Part shown: positions 1 through 8,898 of the stretch, in pieces
Position numbering within the stretch: the first letter of the stretch is position 1
Layout: each line of letters begins with the position of its first letter
Assembly: GCF_000293865.2 (NCBI RefSeq)
Contig: NZ_ALKN02000011.1
Location: 1-64,000, forward strand
Length of the DNA: 64,000 nt
Origin: Limnohabitans sp. Rim28
GTDB taxonomy: Bacteria; Pseudomonadota; Gammaproteobacteria; Burkholderiales; Burkholderiaceae_C
Reading direction: 5' to 3'
The notes under the pieces: model-generated
Databases searched by the model: none
Told to the model about the DNA's origin: nothing
The model's input: only the letters and a program-made list of their open reading frames with translations
Translations under genes and position numbers: made by a program

Positions 1-371
1 CGCAGCTTGTTCATGTCGGGCACGGCGAGTTCGGCCACGGCGGCTTCGTCGCGCACGTTCTTGGCAAAGCGCGGGCCTTCGCCTTGGGCAAAGGACAGGC
101 CCAGGCCCATGGCGTCGGGCACGGTGAGGATGTCTGAGAACAGGATGGAGGCGTCCAGCGGGTAACGCTCGAGGGGTTGGAGGGTGACCTCGGTGGCGAA
201 GTCAACGTTGGTGGCCAGGCCCATGAAGCTGCCGGCCTTGGCGCGGGTGGCGCAGTACTCGGGCAGGTAACGGCCGGCTTGGCGCATGAGCCAGACGGGG
301 GTGTGGTCGGTGGCCTGGCGCAGACAGGCGCGCAGGAAGCTGTCGTTTTGGAGAGGGGCGAATGGGCTCAT
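1..371 (-). CDS. hemE: Uroporphyrinogen decarboxylase, N-terminal part (cut by window start)
   Basis: Cytoplasmic heme-biosynthesis enzyme that decarboxylates the four acetate side chains of uroporphyrinogen III to give coproporphyrinogen III. About 123 N-terminal residues are visible, read from an ATG at 371; the C-terminal two thirds lie outside the window. Residues 25-39 carry the family signature ([15 protein letters not shown]), and FSDIL near residue 80 holds the conserved catalytic aspartate. Codon use is typical of the window. It lies 63 bp downstream of dsbD on the same strand, so it may be co-transcribed. The family call is very secure from the signature. Confidence 0.95.
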   Translation of the reverse strand, partial: MSPFAPLQNDSFLRACLRQATDHTPVWLMRQAGRYLPEYCATRAKAGSFMGLATNVDFATEVTLQPLERYPLDASILFSDILTVPDAMGLGLSFAQGEGPRFAKNVRDEAAVAELAVPDMNKL

Positions 372-434
372 CCCCTTATTGTGGCAGGCCGCGATCGGGG
401 TTTGGCGGGGTCGCTGGAGGGCCGATTTGCGGGC

Positions 435-2819
435 TCAACGCGCCGCCAGCCCCTGCAAAGCATTTTGCACTTCCGTCACGCTGGGCAACTCCGACAAGAG
501 CACGGGCGTACGATTGGGTGCATACAGCGCATAGACCGGCACACCGCTTCTGCCCAGCGCCGTCAGGGCTTGGGTGATGGCCGGATCGCGGCGGGTCCAG
601 TCGGCCCGCATGAGGACCACTTGGCGAGCTGCAAAGTCGGCCAGCACTCGGGCATCGGCCAGGGTGGTTTTCTTGTTGTATTGGCAGGTGACACACCAGG
701 CGGCCGTGAAGTCCACAAACACCGAGCGGCCTGCAGCCTGGTGGGCTTGGAAAGCGGCTTCAGACCATGCTTGCCATACGGGGGCGTTGGCTGTACCGCT
801 CCCGGAAGCTTGGCCAGTCCTGGCTGCGCTGGCGCTGGCCACCGGTTCTGCCGGTGCTTCGCGCAAAGCCTGTGGTAACCAACTGCTGCCCAGCCAAAGC
901 AAAGTGACCAGGGCCAAACCGCTCAATACCCAACGCGTGCGACCGCTCAAGCCTAAGGCCCACACCAGCCAAGCCACGGTGAGCAACAAGGCCAAAAGGC
1001 CACTGGCACCGTCGATGCCGGTTTGCTGGCCCAGCACCCACAGCAACCAAATGACGGTGGCGAACATGGGGAAGGCCATGGCTTGGCGGAAAGTCACCAT
1101 CCAGGCCCCCGGGCGTGGCAATGCGCGGGCGATGCCCGGCCACCAGCTCGCTGCCAGATAGGGCAAAGCCATGCCCACGCCCATGGCGGCAAACACCATG
1201 AGCGCTTGCCATACGGGCAGCGCAATCGCCAAGCCCAAAGATGCCCCCATGAAGGGCGCGGTGCAGGGCGAGGCCACGGCCACGGCCAGCACGCCGGACA
1301 AACCGGCGTTCACCGTCGGGTGGCGGCTTTGCAGTGTGGCCAGGCCGCTGGGCAGCATTTGCCCAAACTCAAACACACCGGCCAGGTTCAGACCCAGCAG
1401 GGTGAACAAGAGCGCCAGGCCCGCCACCACGGGGGGCGATTGCAATTGAAAGCCCCAGCCCAATTGCTCGCCTGCAGCCCGTAAGACCAGCATCAGGCCG
1501 CCCAGCAGCATGAACGACAGCACCACACCCACGGTGTAGGCCAGACCCGCTGCACGGTGTTGGGTTTGCGAGGTGTTGGCCTGCGCAAAACCCAGCACCT
1601 TGATGGCCAAGATGGGGAACACGCAAGGCATGAGGTTGAGCAGCAAGCCACCTGCCAGTGCGCCCAAAATGGCCAAGGCCAAGCCCAGAGCGGTGGTGCT
1701 GGAGGCCGTTGGTTTTTCTGCAAGCCGGGCATTTTCGGCCAGCGCCTTGGCAAGGGCCGGCGAGATCTCGGCGGGGGCGGTTTGTGTCAGTGCGGGCCAA
1801 GTGCCGATGACCGGTGTTTCAAACTCAAAAGCCGGGGCTTTGGGGGACGACTCGGGTCCGGCAGCGATCACCCAGCGCATGCTTCGTGGGCTGTCGCCAC
1901 GCTCCTCAGACACCGGGATTTGCGCGCCCCAGACCGCGCCTTGCCATTTTTGTGTCCAGTCTTTGCCTTGCACGGCTGCGTTGTGCACCACGTTGGGCGT
2001 GACCGGGAAGGCGCTGAGCATCTGGCCGCGCCAGTGGGCGGGCAGACCTTGCACTACCAAGCGCAGGTTTTTGCCGTCCTCCGACAAGGTGGTCTGCCCA
2101 GCCATGGCCTCTGGCCCTTCAGGTTGCTGCTGAGCGATTTTTTGAGGGCTTTGGCTGCGGGCTTTTTCAAACAAGGCCGCATGTGGCGTTTGTGCTGTGG
2201 CAGAGGTCAGACTCAGGGCCAATTGCCCCTCTTGTGGAATGCATTCTTTGCGACACACCAACCAATCGGCTTGCAGCTGCACAGTCAAGGGGGCGTTGGC
2301 TGGAAATTTGAAATCCGATGACACCGTGATCGGAACGGTCAACAGCAAACGGCCTTCGTAGCCATAGTTGGCCAAGGTGCCAATCGGAAACTTTTTAGGC
2401 ACAGGCCAGGCGATGTCACCCGCTTGCAAACCAGCGGGCAATTGCCATTGCAGGCGCGTGGGCAGACCGGAGTCGCCGGGGTTTTGCCAATAGGTGTGCC
2501 AATCGGGCTGGTGTTCGATTTGCAGGCCGAGCCAAAACGTCTGACCCGCTTGGAGGCCTTGGGGGGCGTGCACCAGCAACTCGGCCCGCACCTGTTCGGT
2601 ACTCACCACGGGGCGTGCACCCGACAACAAAGCACTGCTGCCAGAAGTGCTGGAGACGGCCGAAGTGCCCGGTACCGCGGGTTTTGTTGAAAACAGCGCA
2701 CCACTTTGAGCCCAGCTTGGCGCGGGCCATGCCATCAAGACGCTGATGCAGGCAAGGGCCCAAACAGCAGTCCAAGCCTGCAAGCGGGTCCAGTCACGAG
2801 ACATCCGGGAAACTTTCAC
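435..2819 (-). CDS. dsbD: Protein-disulfide reductase DsbD (long, ScsB-like form)
   Basis: Inner-membrane electron conduit that passes reducing power from cytoplasmic thioredoxin to periplasmic thiol proteins. The 794-residue product has a signal peptide (cleavage expected after the AWA near residue 37), a periplasmic N-terminal domain with a cysteine pair at residues 189 and 193 (VCRKEC), a CcdA-like membrane domain (about 375-640) with the two PC cysteine motifs (LMPCVFP and SPCTAPF), and a C-terminal thioredoxin domain with CVTC at 709-712. It is clearly longer than the roughly 565-residue E. coli DsbD because of a larger N-terminal domain, as in ScsB-type proteins. The GTG at 2819 is chosen because AAGGA lies five to six bases upstream; an ATG at 2804 is the alternative. 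Confidence 0.9.
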   Translation of the reverse strand: MKVSRMSRDWTRLQAWTAVWALACISVLMAWPAPSWAQSGALFSTKPAVPGTSAVSSTSGSSALLSGARPVVSTEQVRAELLVHAPQGLQAGQTFWLGLQIEHQPDWHTYWQNPGDSGLPTRLQWQLPAGLQAGDIAWPVPKKFPIGTLANYGYEGRLLLTVPITVSSDFKFPANAPLTVQLQADWLVCRKECIPQEGQLALSLTSATAQTPHAALFEKARSQSPQKIAQQQPEGPEAMAGQTTLSEDGKNLRLVVQGLPAHWRGQMLSAFPVTPNVVHNAAVQGKDWTQKWQGAVWGAQIPVSEERGDSPRSMRWVIAAGPESSPKAPAFEFETPVIGTWPALTQTAPAEISPALAKALAENARLAEKPTASSTTALGLALAILGALAGGLLLNLMPCVFPILAIKVLGFAQANTSQTQHRAAGLAYTVGVVLSFMLLGGLMLVLRAAGEQLGWGFQLQSPPVVAGLALLFTLLGLNLAGVFEFGQMLPSGLATLQSRHPTVNAGLSGVLAVAVASPCTAPFMGASLGLAIALPVWQALMVFAAMGVGMALPYLAASWWPGIARALPRPGAWMVTFRQAMAFPMFATVIWLLWVLGQQTGIDGASGLLALLLTVAWLVWALGLSGRTRWVLSGLALVTLLWLGSSWLPQALREAPAEPVASASAARTGQASGSGTANAPVWQAWSEAAFQAHQAAGRSVFVDFTAAWCVTCQYNKKTTLADARVLADFAARQVVLMRADWTRRDPAITQALTALGRSGVPVYALYAPNRTPVLLSELPSVTEVQNALQGLAAR

Positions 2820-2897
2820 AACAATCCTTCAAGGGAGCCCCACACTTTAGTCGGGGCGCTATGGGAGAGGCACTGTACACGCCCCGGCTCCATTAAG

Positions 2898-3734
2898 ATG
2901 CCAAAGATGCAAAACCCTTCACGTCTTTGGGCCGACTGGACCACCACCGATTTTCAGACACAGGCGCTGGATCGGCTGATTGCCGTTTTACCTGTGGCCG
3001 CTACCGAGCAGCATGGGCCTCACCTGCCATTGTCTGTGGACACCGACTTGGTCAACGGCGTGGTACAGGCCTGTTGGCCTCACTTGCCCGCCGATTTGCC
3101 CGCTTTGTTTTTGCCCACCCAAAACGTGGGCTTGAGCCCCGAGCATGCGCGTTTTGCAGGCACCTTGACGCTCAAGGCCGAAACCGTGATCCGTTTGTGG
3201 ACCGACATTGGCGAGTCGGTGGCGGCCAGCGGCGTGAAAAAACTGGTGCTGCTCAATGCCCACGGCGGTCAAGTGAGCGTGATGGACATCGTGGCGCGTG
3301 ACTTGCGCGCTCGGCTGGGTATGTTGGTGTACAGCGTGAGTTGGTTCAATTTGCCTTTGCGCGATGCGCAGGGCGGTGATGCGAACGCGCTGTTCAGCGC
3401 CGAAGAGCACCGCTTTGGCGTGCACGCCGGCGACACCGAAACATCGATGATGCTGGCGCTGCGCCCTGACACCGTGCGCATGGCACAGGCGCAAAACTTC
3501 CGTTCGACGGCGCAAGACCGCGCGGAGCGTTTTGAGATTTTGGGCAATGGCAAAAGCGCCAAGCTGGGCTGGCAAATGCAGGACTACAACCGCCACGGCG
3601 CAGCGGGCAATGCGGCTGCGGCCACAGCACCCAAGGGCCAAGCGCTGGTGGAGGCTTCAGGCCGCGCTTTGGCGCAGTTGTTGACTGAAATCGACCAACT
3701 GCCGCCCACCACCTTGCGTGAGCAGATTGGCTGA
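2898..3734 (+). CDS. Creatininase family protein
   Basis: A 278-residue metal-dependent amidohydrolase of the creatininase fold. The diagnostic N-terminal motif TEQHGPHLPLSVDTD (residues 36-50) supplies metal ligands corresponding to Glu37, His39 and Asp48. Further conserved elements are LLNAHGGQ in the middle and HAGDTETSMML further on, which carries a late metal-binding glutamate. The reading frame is open further upstream, but that part overlaps dsbD and has no family similarity, so the ATG at 2898 is preferred (2907 is also possible). It diverges from dsbD and converges with the next gene. Family members act on creatinine, formamides or cofactor-precursor peptides; the substrate here cannot be told from sequence or neighbours. 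Confidence 0.82.
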   Translation: MPKMQNPSRLWADWTTTDFQTQALDRLIAVLPVAATEQHGPHLPLSVDTDLVNGVVQACWPHLPADLPALFLPTQNVGLSPEHARFAGTLTLKAETVIRLWTDIGESVAASGVKKLVLLNAHGGQVSVMDIVARDLRARLGMLVYSVSWFNLPLRDAQGGDANALFSAEEHRFGVHAGDTETSMMLALRPDTVRMAQAQNFRSTAQDRAERFEILGNGKSAKLGWQMQDYNRHGAAGNAAAATAPKGQALVEASGRALAQLLTEIDQLPPTTLREQIG

Positions 3735-3790
3735 GCCTGGTGTGGAGGCCGAATCGGCTTGCCGGACGGGCTTGAATTCGGTGCAGGGTT

Positions 3791-4951
3791 TCAAAAAGTC
3801 GGCAACACCAACTTGCAGTCATCCCGGCTGACGTTGCGCGGGTGCTCGCGAGTGGCGTCAATGCAGCCGCCTTCGGCATAAACCCCTTGGGGGTCGCGCA
3901 TGCGCACCATGCGCTCCAGCACCTGCTGGCGGGCCTGCGGGTCGCGCTCTGTTTGGGCCACATGCTGTTCAACCACCGACTCGTCCATGACCAATTGACC
4001 CTGGTTGTCCACCCTGGCGCCGTGCCGCCAGTGGAAAATTTCAATCGCTTTGGATTCCAAGGTGAACGGCCGATCGCGCTGCCAAAAGTTGCTGAAGAGC
4101 CCACCCCCCATGTAGATCACCCAGGAGCCTTCGTAGCCCTCGATGTCGGACGAGCGCTCGTCGGGGTTGCGAAACCACAGCCGATCGCCGGGCACATAAA
4201 ACCGGCTGGGCAAGGGCGCTGCCATGCTGCCGTATTCGATCAAAAACACATCGTGGAACTGCCCTGAGCGAACCGCGTGCCGTTCGTTGAGTCGCTGCAG
4301 ATCGGCCAACAAGGCGGGATGGTGGGCCGCCAATTCTTGGGCGATGCCCAACAGAATCACGTATTCGGTGGCGCGGTAGCAAGAAAAATCGTACAGCTTG
4401 CCCGTGGCTTCGGGCTGGGTGGCGGCCACCAAGGCGTCGATCAGCGGGCGGCCAGGGTTCAGGATGAAGCCAGGACCTTCTTGGTAACGCCAGTCGGCTT
4501 CTGGGCGTTCGGCCGCTTCGGTTTTGAAAGCCAGCGCAGTTTTGCGGGCGGCCAGCACCATGTTGCGCCTGACCCTGATGTGCGACTGCAGGGCGGCGAG
4601 GTTGGCAAAGCTGAAAAGGTGGGGCGAGCCCAGCAGGGCCACGGCAATCTCACGCTCCACCGTCCACTCGGGTCGGTCGTCCTTGGTCTGGCTGAGCCTT
4701 TGGTGCAGGCCCAGGGTGTCGTGGCCGGGCATGAGTTGTTCAAGGGCGTTGGGCTGCAATGTGCAATGCACCGACCAGCCACCCTCAGGTCGGTCAAGCG
4801 TGACCGATTGGGCCCAGGTAGGGAGTTCAAAACCACCCCACCAAGCGGCCAGGTCCATGGCCAAAACTTCGGCTTCATTCGGGGTTTGGGCCCTGAGCGC
4901 GATGCCGCCTTGGGCATGTCCAGGATCTGACCTGGTGGGAGAAAGATTCAT
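3791..4951 (-). CDS. Tgl-like protein-glutamine gamma-glutamyltransferase homologue
   Basis: 386-residue soluble protein whose middle part follows Bacillus Tgl (spore transglutaminase) element by element: RRNMVLAARKTALAF (128-142), WRYQEGPGFIL, then LYDFSCYRATEYVILL with a cysteine at 191 placed like the catalytic Cys116, followed by PGDRLWFRNPD and EGSWVIYMGGG. The alignment was made from memory of the family, not by a program. The positions of the two Tgl glutamates (before the cysteine and in the RGEN motif) read as serine here, so the activity is uncertain. The roughly 125-residue N-terminal region has no counterpart that I recognise. It stands alone, convergent with the creatininase gene, and there is no sporulation context. 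Confidence 0.62.
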   Translation of the reverse strand: MNLSPTRSDPGHAQGGIALRAQTPNEAEVLAMDLAAWWGGFELPTWAQSVTLDRPEGGWSVHCTLQPNALEQLMPGHDTLGLHQRLSQTKDDRPEWTVEREIAVALLGSPHLFSFANLAALQSHIRVRRNMVLAARKTALAFKTEAAERPEADWRYQEGPGFILNPGRPLIDALVAATQPEATGKLYDFSCYRATEYVILLGIAQELAAHHPALLADLQRLNERHAVRSGQFHDVFLIEYGSMAAPLPSRFYVPGDRLWFRNPDERSSDIEGYEGSWVIYMGGGLFSNFWQRDRPFTLESKAIEIFHWRHGARVDNQGQLVMDESVVEQHVAQTERDPQARQQVLERMVRMRDPQGVYAEGGCIDATREHPRNVSRDDCKLVLPTF

Positions 4952-5027
4952 CCAGGTGATTTTGCCCTTGAGTTTTTGAGGTTATGCCTAGGGATTACGC
5001 GCAAAGCATGTGCACCCGTGCATTCAC

Positions 5028-5702
5028 TCAGGCAAAAGTGATCCAACTTTGGTGTGCGTCGCTGTCCAGGTGGGGCAGCGTGTTGTAGGTCAGCAGCATG
5101 TGCCGCTTTGGGGTGAACACGAACTCGGTCAGTGCCGTGTTGCGGATGCGCAGGTTCAACTCGATGGTGGTTTCGGGTGGAGTGCCCAGCACGCGGCCCA
5201 CGGCCGTGGAGATGGGGCCGCCGCTGGACACGATCATGACGTCACCCGAGTGGTTTTGCCGCACATGGTCGAGCGCCGCTTCGATGCCGCCCACGAAGTC
5301 GGCGTAGCTGGTCATGCCGCGCGGCTGGGTGCGCCCGGCCATCCAGGCCTGCAGCGCATCGCGCAGCAGCCGGAAATGGTGGCGGTACAGCTCGGGCGTG
5401 TCGGGTTTGGCCAGCGGTTCGGGGTGGATGGACTCGATCAGCGCCTGACTGTCGTATTCGTTCAGGCCCGGCCACACGGCCGGGGTGTGCGGCAAGCCTG
5501 CGCCTTCGGCAATGCCTTCCCAGGTTTGGCGGTGGCGCTTCAAGCTGCCCATCATCACCGCCTCGATGGGTTTGTCCTGCAGTTTGGGCCGCAGGTATTC
5601 ACCCAAGCGCACCGCTTGCTGGCGGCCCAGCGGGCTGAGTTGATCGTAGTCATCGGCCCCGAAGGAGGCTTGTCCGTGGCGGACCAAATAGAGTGTTCCC
5701 AT
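5028..5702 (-). CDS. Histidine phosphatase family protein
   Basis: A 224-residue cytosolic phosphoesterase of the phosphoglycerate-mutase-like superfamily. The N-terminal YLVRHGQASF contains the RHG motif whose His9 would form the phosphohistidine. Where branch-1 enzymes usually have a second histidine in an HGG motif, this protein reads IVSSGGPIS, as some uncharacterised SGG-type homologues do. The open frame extends to 5846 but the extra 48 codons overlap the PhzF-type gene; the ATG at 5702 begins exactly at the conserved beta strand. The substrate is unknown. It follows the PhzF-type gene on the same strand after 49 bp. Confidence 0.8.
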   Translation of the reverse strand: MGTLYLVRHGQASFGADDYDQLSPLGRQQAVRLGEYLRPKLQDKPIEAVMMGSLKRHRQTWEGIAEGAGLPHTPAVWPGLNEYDSQALIESIHPEPLAKPDTPELYRHHFRLLRDALQAWMAGRTQPRGMTSYADFVGGIEAALDHVRQNHSGDVMIVSSGGPISTAVGRVLGTPPETTIELNLRIRNTALTEFVFTPKRHMLLTYNTLPHLDSDAHQSWITFA

Positions 5703-5751
5703 GGGCTGCGATTGTGCGCAGCCCGGGGGCTTGCGCCTGTCGCTGGGGTGA

Positions 5752-6687
5752 TCAGAGGGTGACGGCGCCCTGGATGCAGCCGACCACATCGCCGCCCACC
5801 CAGACCTGGCCTTGTGCGTCTTTGGAGAGGAACACTTGGCCTGCACGCCCCAGCGCCGTGCCTTGGCGGGCGCTGTAGCGGGTGGGCATGTGGCCCTCGG
5901 CCATCAGCCATTGGGCGAGTGAGGCGTTCAAACTCCCAGTGACCGGGTCTTCGGCGATGCCCACCGGGGCGGCAAAGGCGCGCACCTCCAGATCGGTCGG
6001 GTCGTTGGCGACGCGGGTGGACGGCGCAAAAGCGCGGGCCTCGCGGTTGGCGCGGCGGATCAGGCCGTTTGCTGAGTGGTTGGCGTTGGCCTCACGTTTG
6101 GCCGCCACACCGACCTTGGTGTTCAGGCGTTTGAGCGCCGCGTGGTCAGGTTCTAGCGCGAGCAGGCGGTCCACCGAGTTGATCAAAAGGCCCAGCCAGT
6201 GCGGGCCGTTGTTCAGGTCTTGCGCGGCCAGCACTTCATCAACCTGCAGGCCCAAAGCCGCCAATACCTCGGCCAGCCGGGCTGGCGCAGGCGTTTGGCG
6301 CTGCAAGGGCGGCGCGGCAAAAGCCCAGCGGCCATCGACCGACTTCAAGCTGACCAAACCCACACCACATTCCTGCACCAAGTGGCTGCTTTGCCGGGGT
6401 TGGCCGCCGGCTTGAAGCCAGGCGTGGGCCGTGCCCAGTGTGGGGTGGCCCGCAAACGGCAACTCAGCACCGGGTGTGAAAATGCGCACCCGGTAGTCGG
6501 CCCCACCTGCAGCGCCTTCGGGCGTGGGCGGCAACACAAAGGTGGTTTCGCTCAGCTGTGTCCAGGCGGCAAAGGTTTGCATCTGCGCGTCGCTCAGGCC
6601 CGTGCCGTCCAGCACCACGGCCAGCGGATTGCCCAGAAAGGCGGTGTCGGTGAAGACGTCGACTTGTTGGTAGGCGCGGGTTCTCAT
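5752..6687 (-). CDS. PhzF family isomerase
   Basis: 311 residues with the two-lobed diaminopimelate-epimerase-like fold of PhzF proteins. Diagnostic elements are FLGNPLAVV (17-25), QLSETTFV with the presumed general acid/base Glu47, FTPGAELPFAGHPTLGTAH, and the C-terminal EDPVTGSLNASLAQW. PhzF of phenazine producers isomerises a dihydro-hydroxyanthranilate, but most family members have no known substrate and there are no phenazine genes here. It lies between the histidine phosphatase and an aminotransferase on the same strand with short gaps, possibly as one transcription unit. Confidence 0.88.
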   Translation of the reverse strand: MRTRAYQQVDVFTDTAFLGNPLAVVLDGTGLSDAQMQTFAAWTQLSETTFVLPPTPEGAAGGADYRVRIFTPGAELPFAGHPTLGTAHAWLQAGGQPRQSSHLVQECGVGLVSLKSVDGRWAFAAPPLQRQTPAPARLAEVLAALGLQVDEVLAAQDLNNGPHWLGLLINSVDRLLALEPDHAALKRLNTKVGVAAKREANANHSANGLIRRANREARAFAPSTRVANDPTDLEVRAFAAPVGIAEDPVTGSLNASLAQWLMAEGHMPTRYSARQGTALGRAGQVFLSKDAQGQVWVGGDVVGCIQGAVTL

Positions 6688-6710
6688 GGCCTTGACTTGA
6701 GGTGAAGGGA

Positions 6711-7895
6711 TCAGAGCGATTCCCGAATGGCTGCAGCCAACGCGATCATGCCGGTGTTGATCTGGTCCACCGTGGCCGTCACAAACGACAGGCGCAGGGT
6801 GCTTTCGCTCGCGTCTTGGGCATAGAAGGCCGAGCCCGGCACAAAGGCCACGCCTTTTTCAACGGCTTTAGCCAGCAAGGGGATGGCTTTCATGCCCTGG
6901 GGCAATTGCACCCACAAGAACATGCCGCCCACCGGGCGGTTCCAGGACAGGCCGAGGCCCGCCATTTCGCGGTCGAGTGCGGCCAGCATGGCTTCGCATT
7001 GCTGTTTGTACAGGGCGCGGATGGTGGGCACGTGGCGCTCGATGAAGCCGTCTTTGAGCACCTCGGCCACCACGCGCTGGTTGAAGCTGGGCGTGTGCAG
7101 GTCGGCCGCTTGCTTGGCTTGCAAGAGTTTGGGGTAAAGGGCCTTGGGCGCCACCAGGTAGCCCAAGCGCAAACCGGGAGCCAAGATCTTGGAGAACGAG
7201 CCCAGGTACACGCTGCCCTCGGGGTGGCGTGCGCTGAGCGAGGGCGCGGGGGGCGCGTCAAACCACAGGTCGCCGTAGGGGTTGTCTTCGATGATGGGCA
7301 GGCCAGACTCGACAGCCACTTGCGCCACGGCGGCGCGGCGTTCTTCGGTCATGGTGCGGCCGGTGGGGTTCTGGAAGTTGGGCAGCAGGTACACAAAGCG
7401 GGCCTTGTCCGCACCCGTGCCCACTTTGGCGCGCAGGTCGGCCGCATCCACGCCATGGTCGTCGCTGTTCACACCCACAGCCACCGGCTCCATGGGGGTG
7501 AAGGCTTGCAGGGCGCCCAAGTAGGTGGGCGTCTCCACCAGGATGCGGCTGCCCGCGTCGATCAGGATCTTGGCCACCAGGTCCAGGCCTTGTTGGCTGC
7601 CGGTGGTGATCAGCACCTGGTCGGGGCTGATGTGCATGCCCTGCTTGAGCAGGTCTTGGGCGACCCACTCACGCAAGGGGCCGTAGCCTTCGCTGGCGGC
7701 GTATTGCAGGGCCGCTTTGCCGTCATCCTTGAGCACGCGTTCGCTGGCTTCGCGCATGGCATCAATCGGGAAGGTCAGTGGCGAGGGCAGGCCGCCCGCA
7801 AAGCTGATGATGCCGGGCTTTTCGGTGACTTTCAGGATCTCGCGGATCACCGAGGGGTTCATTTTGTCGGCACGTTGGGCCAGCGTCCAGTTCAT
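6711..7895 (-). CDS. PLP-dependent aminotransferase (MocR/LysN-like class I/II)
   Basis: 394-residue fold-type I aminotransferase, resembling 2-aminoadipate aminotransferase and the aminotransferase part of MocR proteins but without a DNA-binding domain. Seen motifs are ISFAGGLPSP near the N-terminus, TTGSQQGLDL at the cofactor-binding helix, LLPNFQNPTGRT, and GSFSKILAPGLRLGY with the PLP-binding lysine. The ATG at 7895 is chosen over the upstream ATG at 7907 because a GGAG lies seven bases before it. It is downstream of an EamA exporter and upstream of the PhzF-type gene. The amino-acid substrate is not evident. Confidence 0.87.
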   Translation of the reverse strand: MNWTLAQRADKMNPSVIREILKVTEKPGIISFAGGLPSPLTFPIDAMREASERVLKDDGKAALQYAASEGYGPLREWVAQDLLKQGMHISPDQVLITTGSQQGLDLVAKILIDAGSRILVETPTYLGALQAFTPMEPVAVGVNSDDHGVDAADLRAKVGTGADKARFVYLLPNFQNPTGRTMTEERRAAVAQVAVESGLPIIEDNPYGDLWFDAPPAPSLSARHPEGSVYLGSFSKILAPGLRLGYLVAPKALYPKLLQAKQAADLHTPSFNQRVVAEVLKDGFIERHVPTIRALYKQQCEAMLAALDREMAGLGLSWNRPVGGMFLWVQLPQGMKAIPLLAKAVEKGVAFVPGSAFYAQDASESTLRLSFVTATVDQINTGMIALAAAIRESL

Positions 7896-7916
7896 TTTTT
7901 GCTCCATTGTTTGTCT

Positions 7917-8834
7917 TTATCGGGTGACTGGGGTGTTGGCCATGCGCCGCCCCATGAAGACGGTGAGCACGACCAGCAAGGCAAAGCCCAGCGTCATCGC
8001 ATCCAGCGATTCTCCCAGCAAAGGGATGGCGGCCAAAATGCTGATGAAGGGCTGCAGCAATTGCAGCTGGCTCACACGCAGCGGACCGCCCAGGGACAGG
8101 CCGCGAAACCAGGCAAAAAAGCCGGCCCACATCGAAAACACGCCGACATACAGCAAGCCCAGCCAAGAGGTGGTACCGATCGGCTGGGTGGGCCAGGTGA
8201 GCCAGGTTCCGGGCAGGGTGATGGGCAGGGCCATGACGCAGACCCAGCTGATGACCTTTTCAGCGCCCATGCTGGCCGTGACTTTGGCGCCCGCCACATA
8301 GCCCAGTGATGCGGCGACCACTGCGCCGAGCAGCAGACTGTCGGCCCAGGTCAGGCCAAAACCGTGCCCCATTTGTGCCGCCCGCAGCACGCTGTAGACC
8401 GCAACCAAGCTGCTACCCAGAGCTGCGAACACCCAGAAACCCCAGCGTGCGCGTTGGTGCATGAGCCAAGCGGCTGCTGCGGCTGTGGCCAGAGGCAACA
8501 AGGCGGTGATGACGGCGGCATGGCTGGCCGTCACATGGCGCAGCGCCCAGCCCAGCAGCAGGGGGTAGCCAATCACGTTGCCTGCCAACGATAAATACAA
8601 GGGCCCGCGTTGCGCAGCCAGGGGCCAGGGCGCTCGCACGGCCAACAGGTAAATCGCCGACAGCACGCCCGCCAGTGCAGCGCGTCCCCAGGTCACAAAC
8701 CAGGGCGAGAGTTGCGGGGCATCGACCGTACCGGTGGCCAGGCGCGTCATGGGCAGGGTGAGCGCAAAGATCACCACGCCCAGCAGGCCGAGCCACAGGC
8801 CTTGGGTTTCGCGTCGTTGCAGGGTTTCGCTCAT
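7917..8834 (-). CDS. DMT superfamily transporter (EamA)
   Basis: 305-residue integral inner-membrane protein with about ten hydrophobic helices in two EamA repeats, each of five helices. The second half shows the typical GLLYVGVFSMWAGFFAWFRG segment and ends with a short basic tail. Family members export amino acids, purines or other metabolites, but substrates cannot be assigned from sequence. Its stop lies only 21 bp before the aminotransferase start, so the two are probably one operon. Confidence 0.87.
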   Translation of the reverse strand: MSETLQRRETQGLWLGLLGVVIFALTLPMTRLATGTVDAPQLSPWFVTWGRAALAGVLSAIYLLAVRAPWPLAAQRGPLYLSLAGNVIGYPLLLGWALRHVTASHAAVITALLPLATAAAAAWLMHQRARWGFWVFAALGSSLVAVYSVLRAAQMGHGFGLTWADSLLLGAVVAASLGYVAGAKVTASMGAEKVISWVCVMALPITLPGTWLTWPTQPIGTTSWLGLLYVGVFSMWAGFFAWFRGLSLGGPLRVSQLQLLQPFISILAAIPLLGESLDAMTLGFALLVVLTVFMGRRMANTPVTR

Positions 8835-8898
8835 GGGGCGTTTAAAGTGGCCGTTTAAAAGAAGCGTTGCGTTTGGCGGTCAGTCGTTTGACCACGCC

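Noticed and set aside
2706..2897. Open upstream extension of the creatininase-family gene
   Set aside because: It overlaps dsbD on the other strand and shows no family similarity; the conserved part starts after 2898.
5752..7895. Phenazine or anthranilate biosynthesis from the PhzF-type gene and aminotransferase
   Set aside because: No other phz or trp genes are present, and PhzF-like proteins are common without phenazine production.
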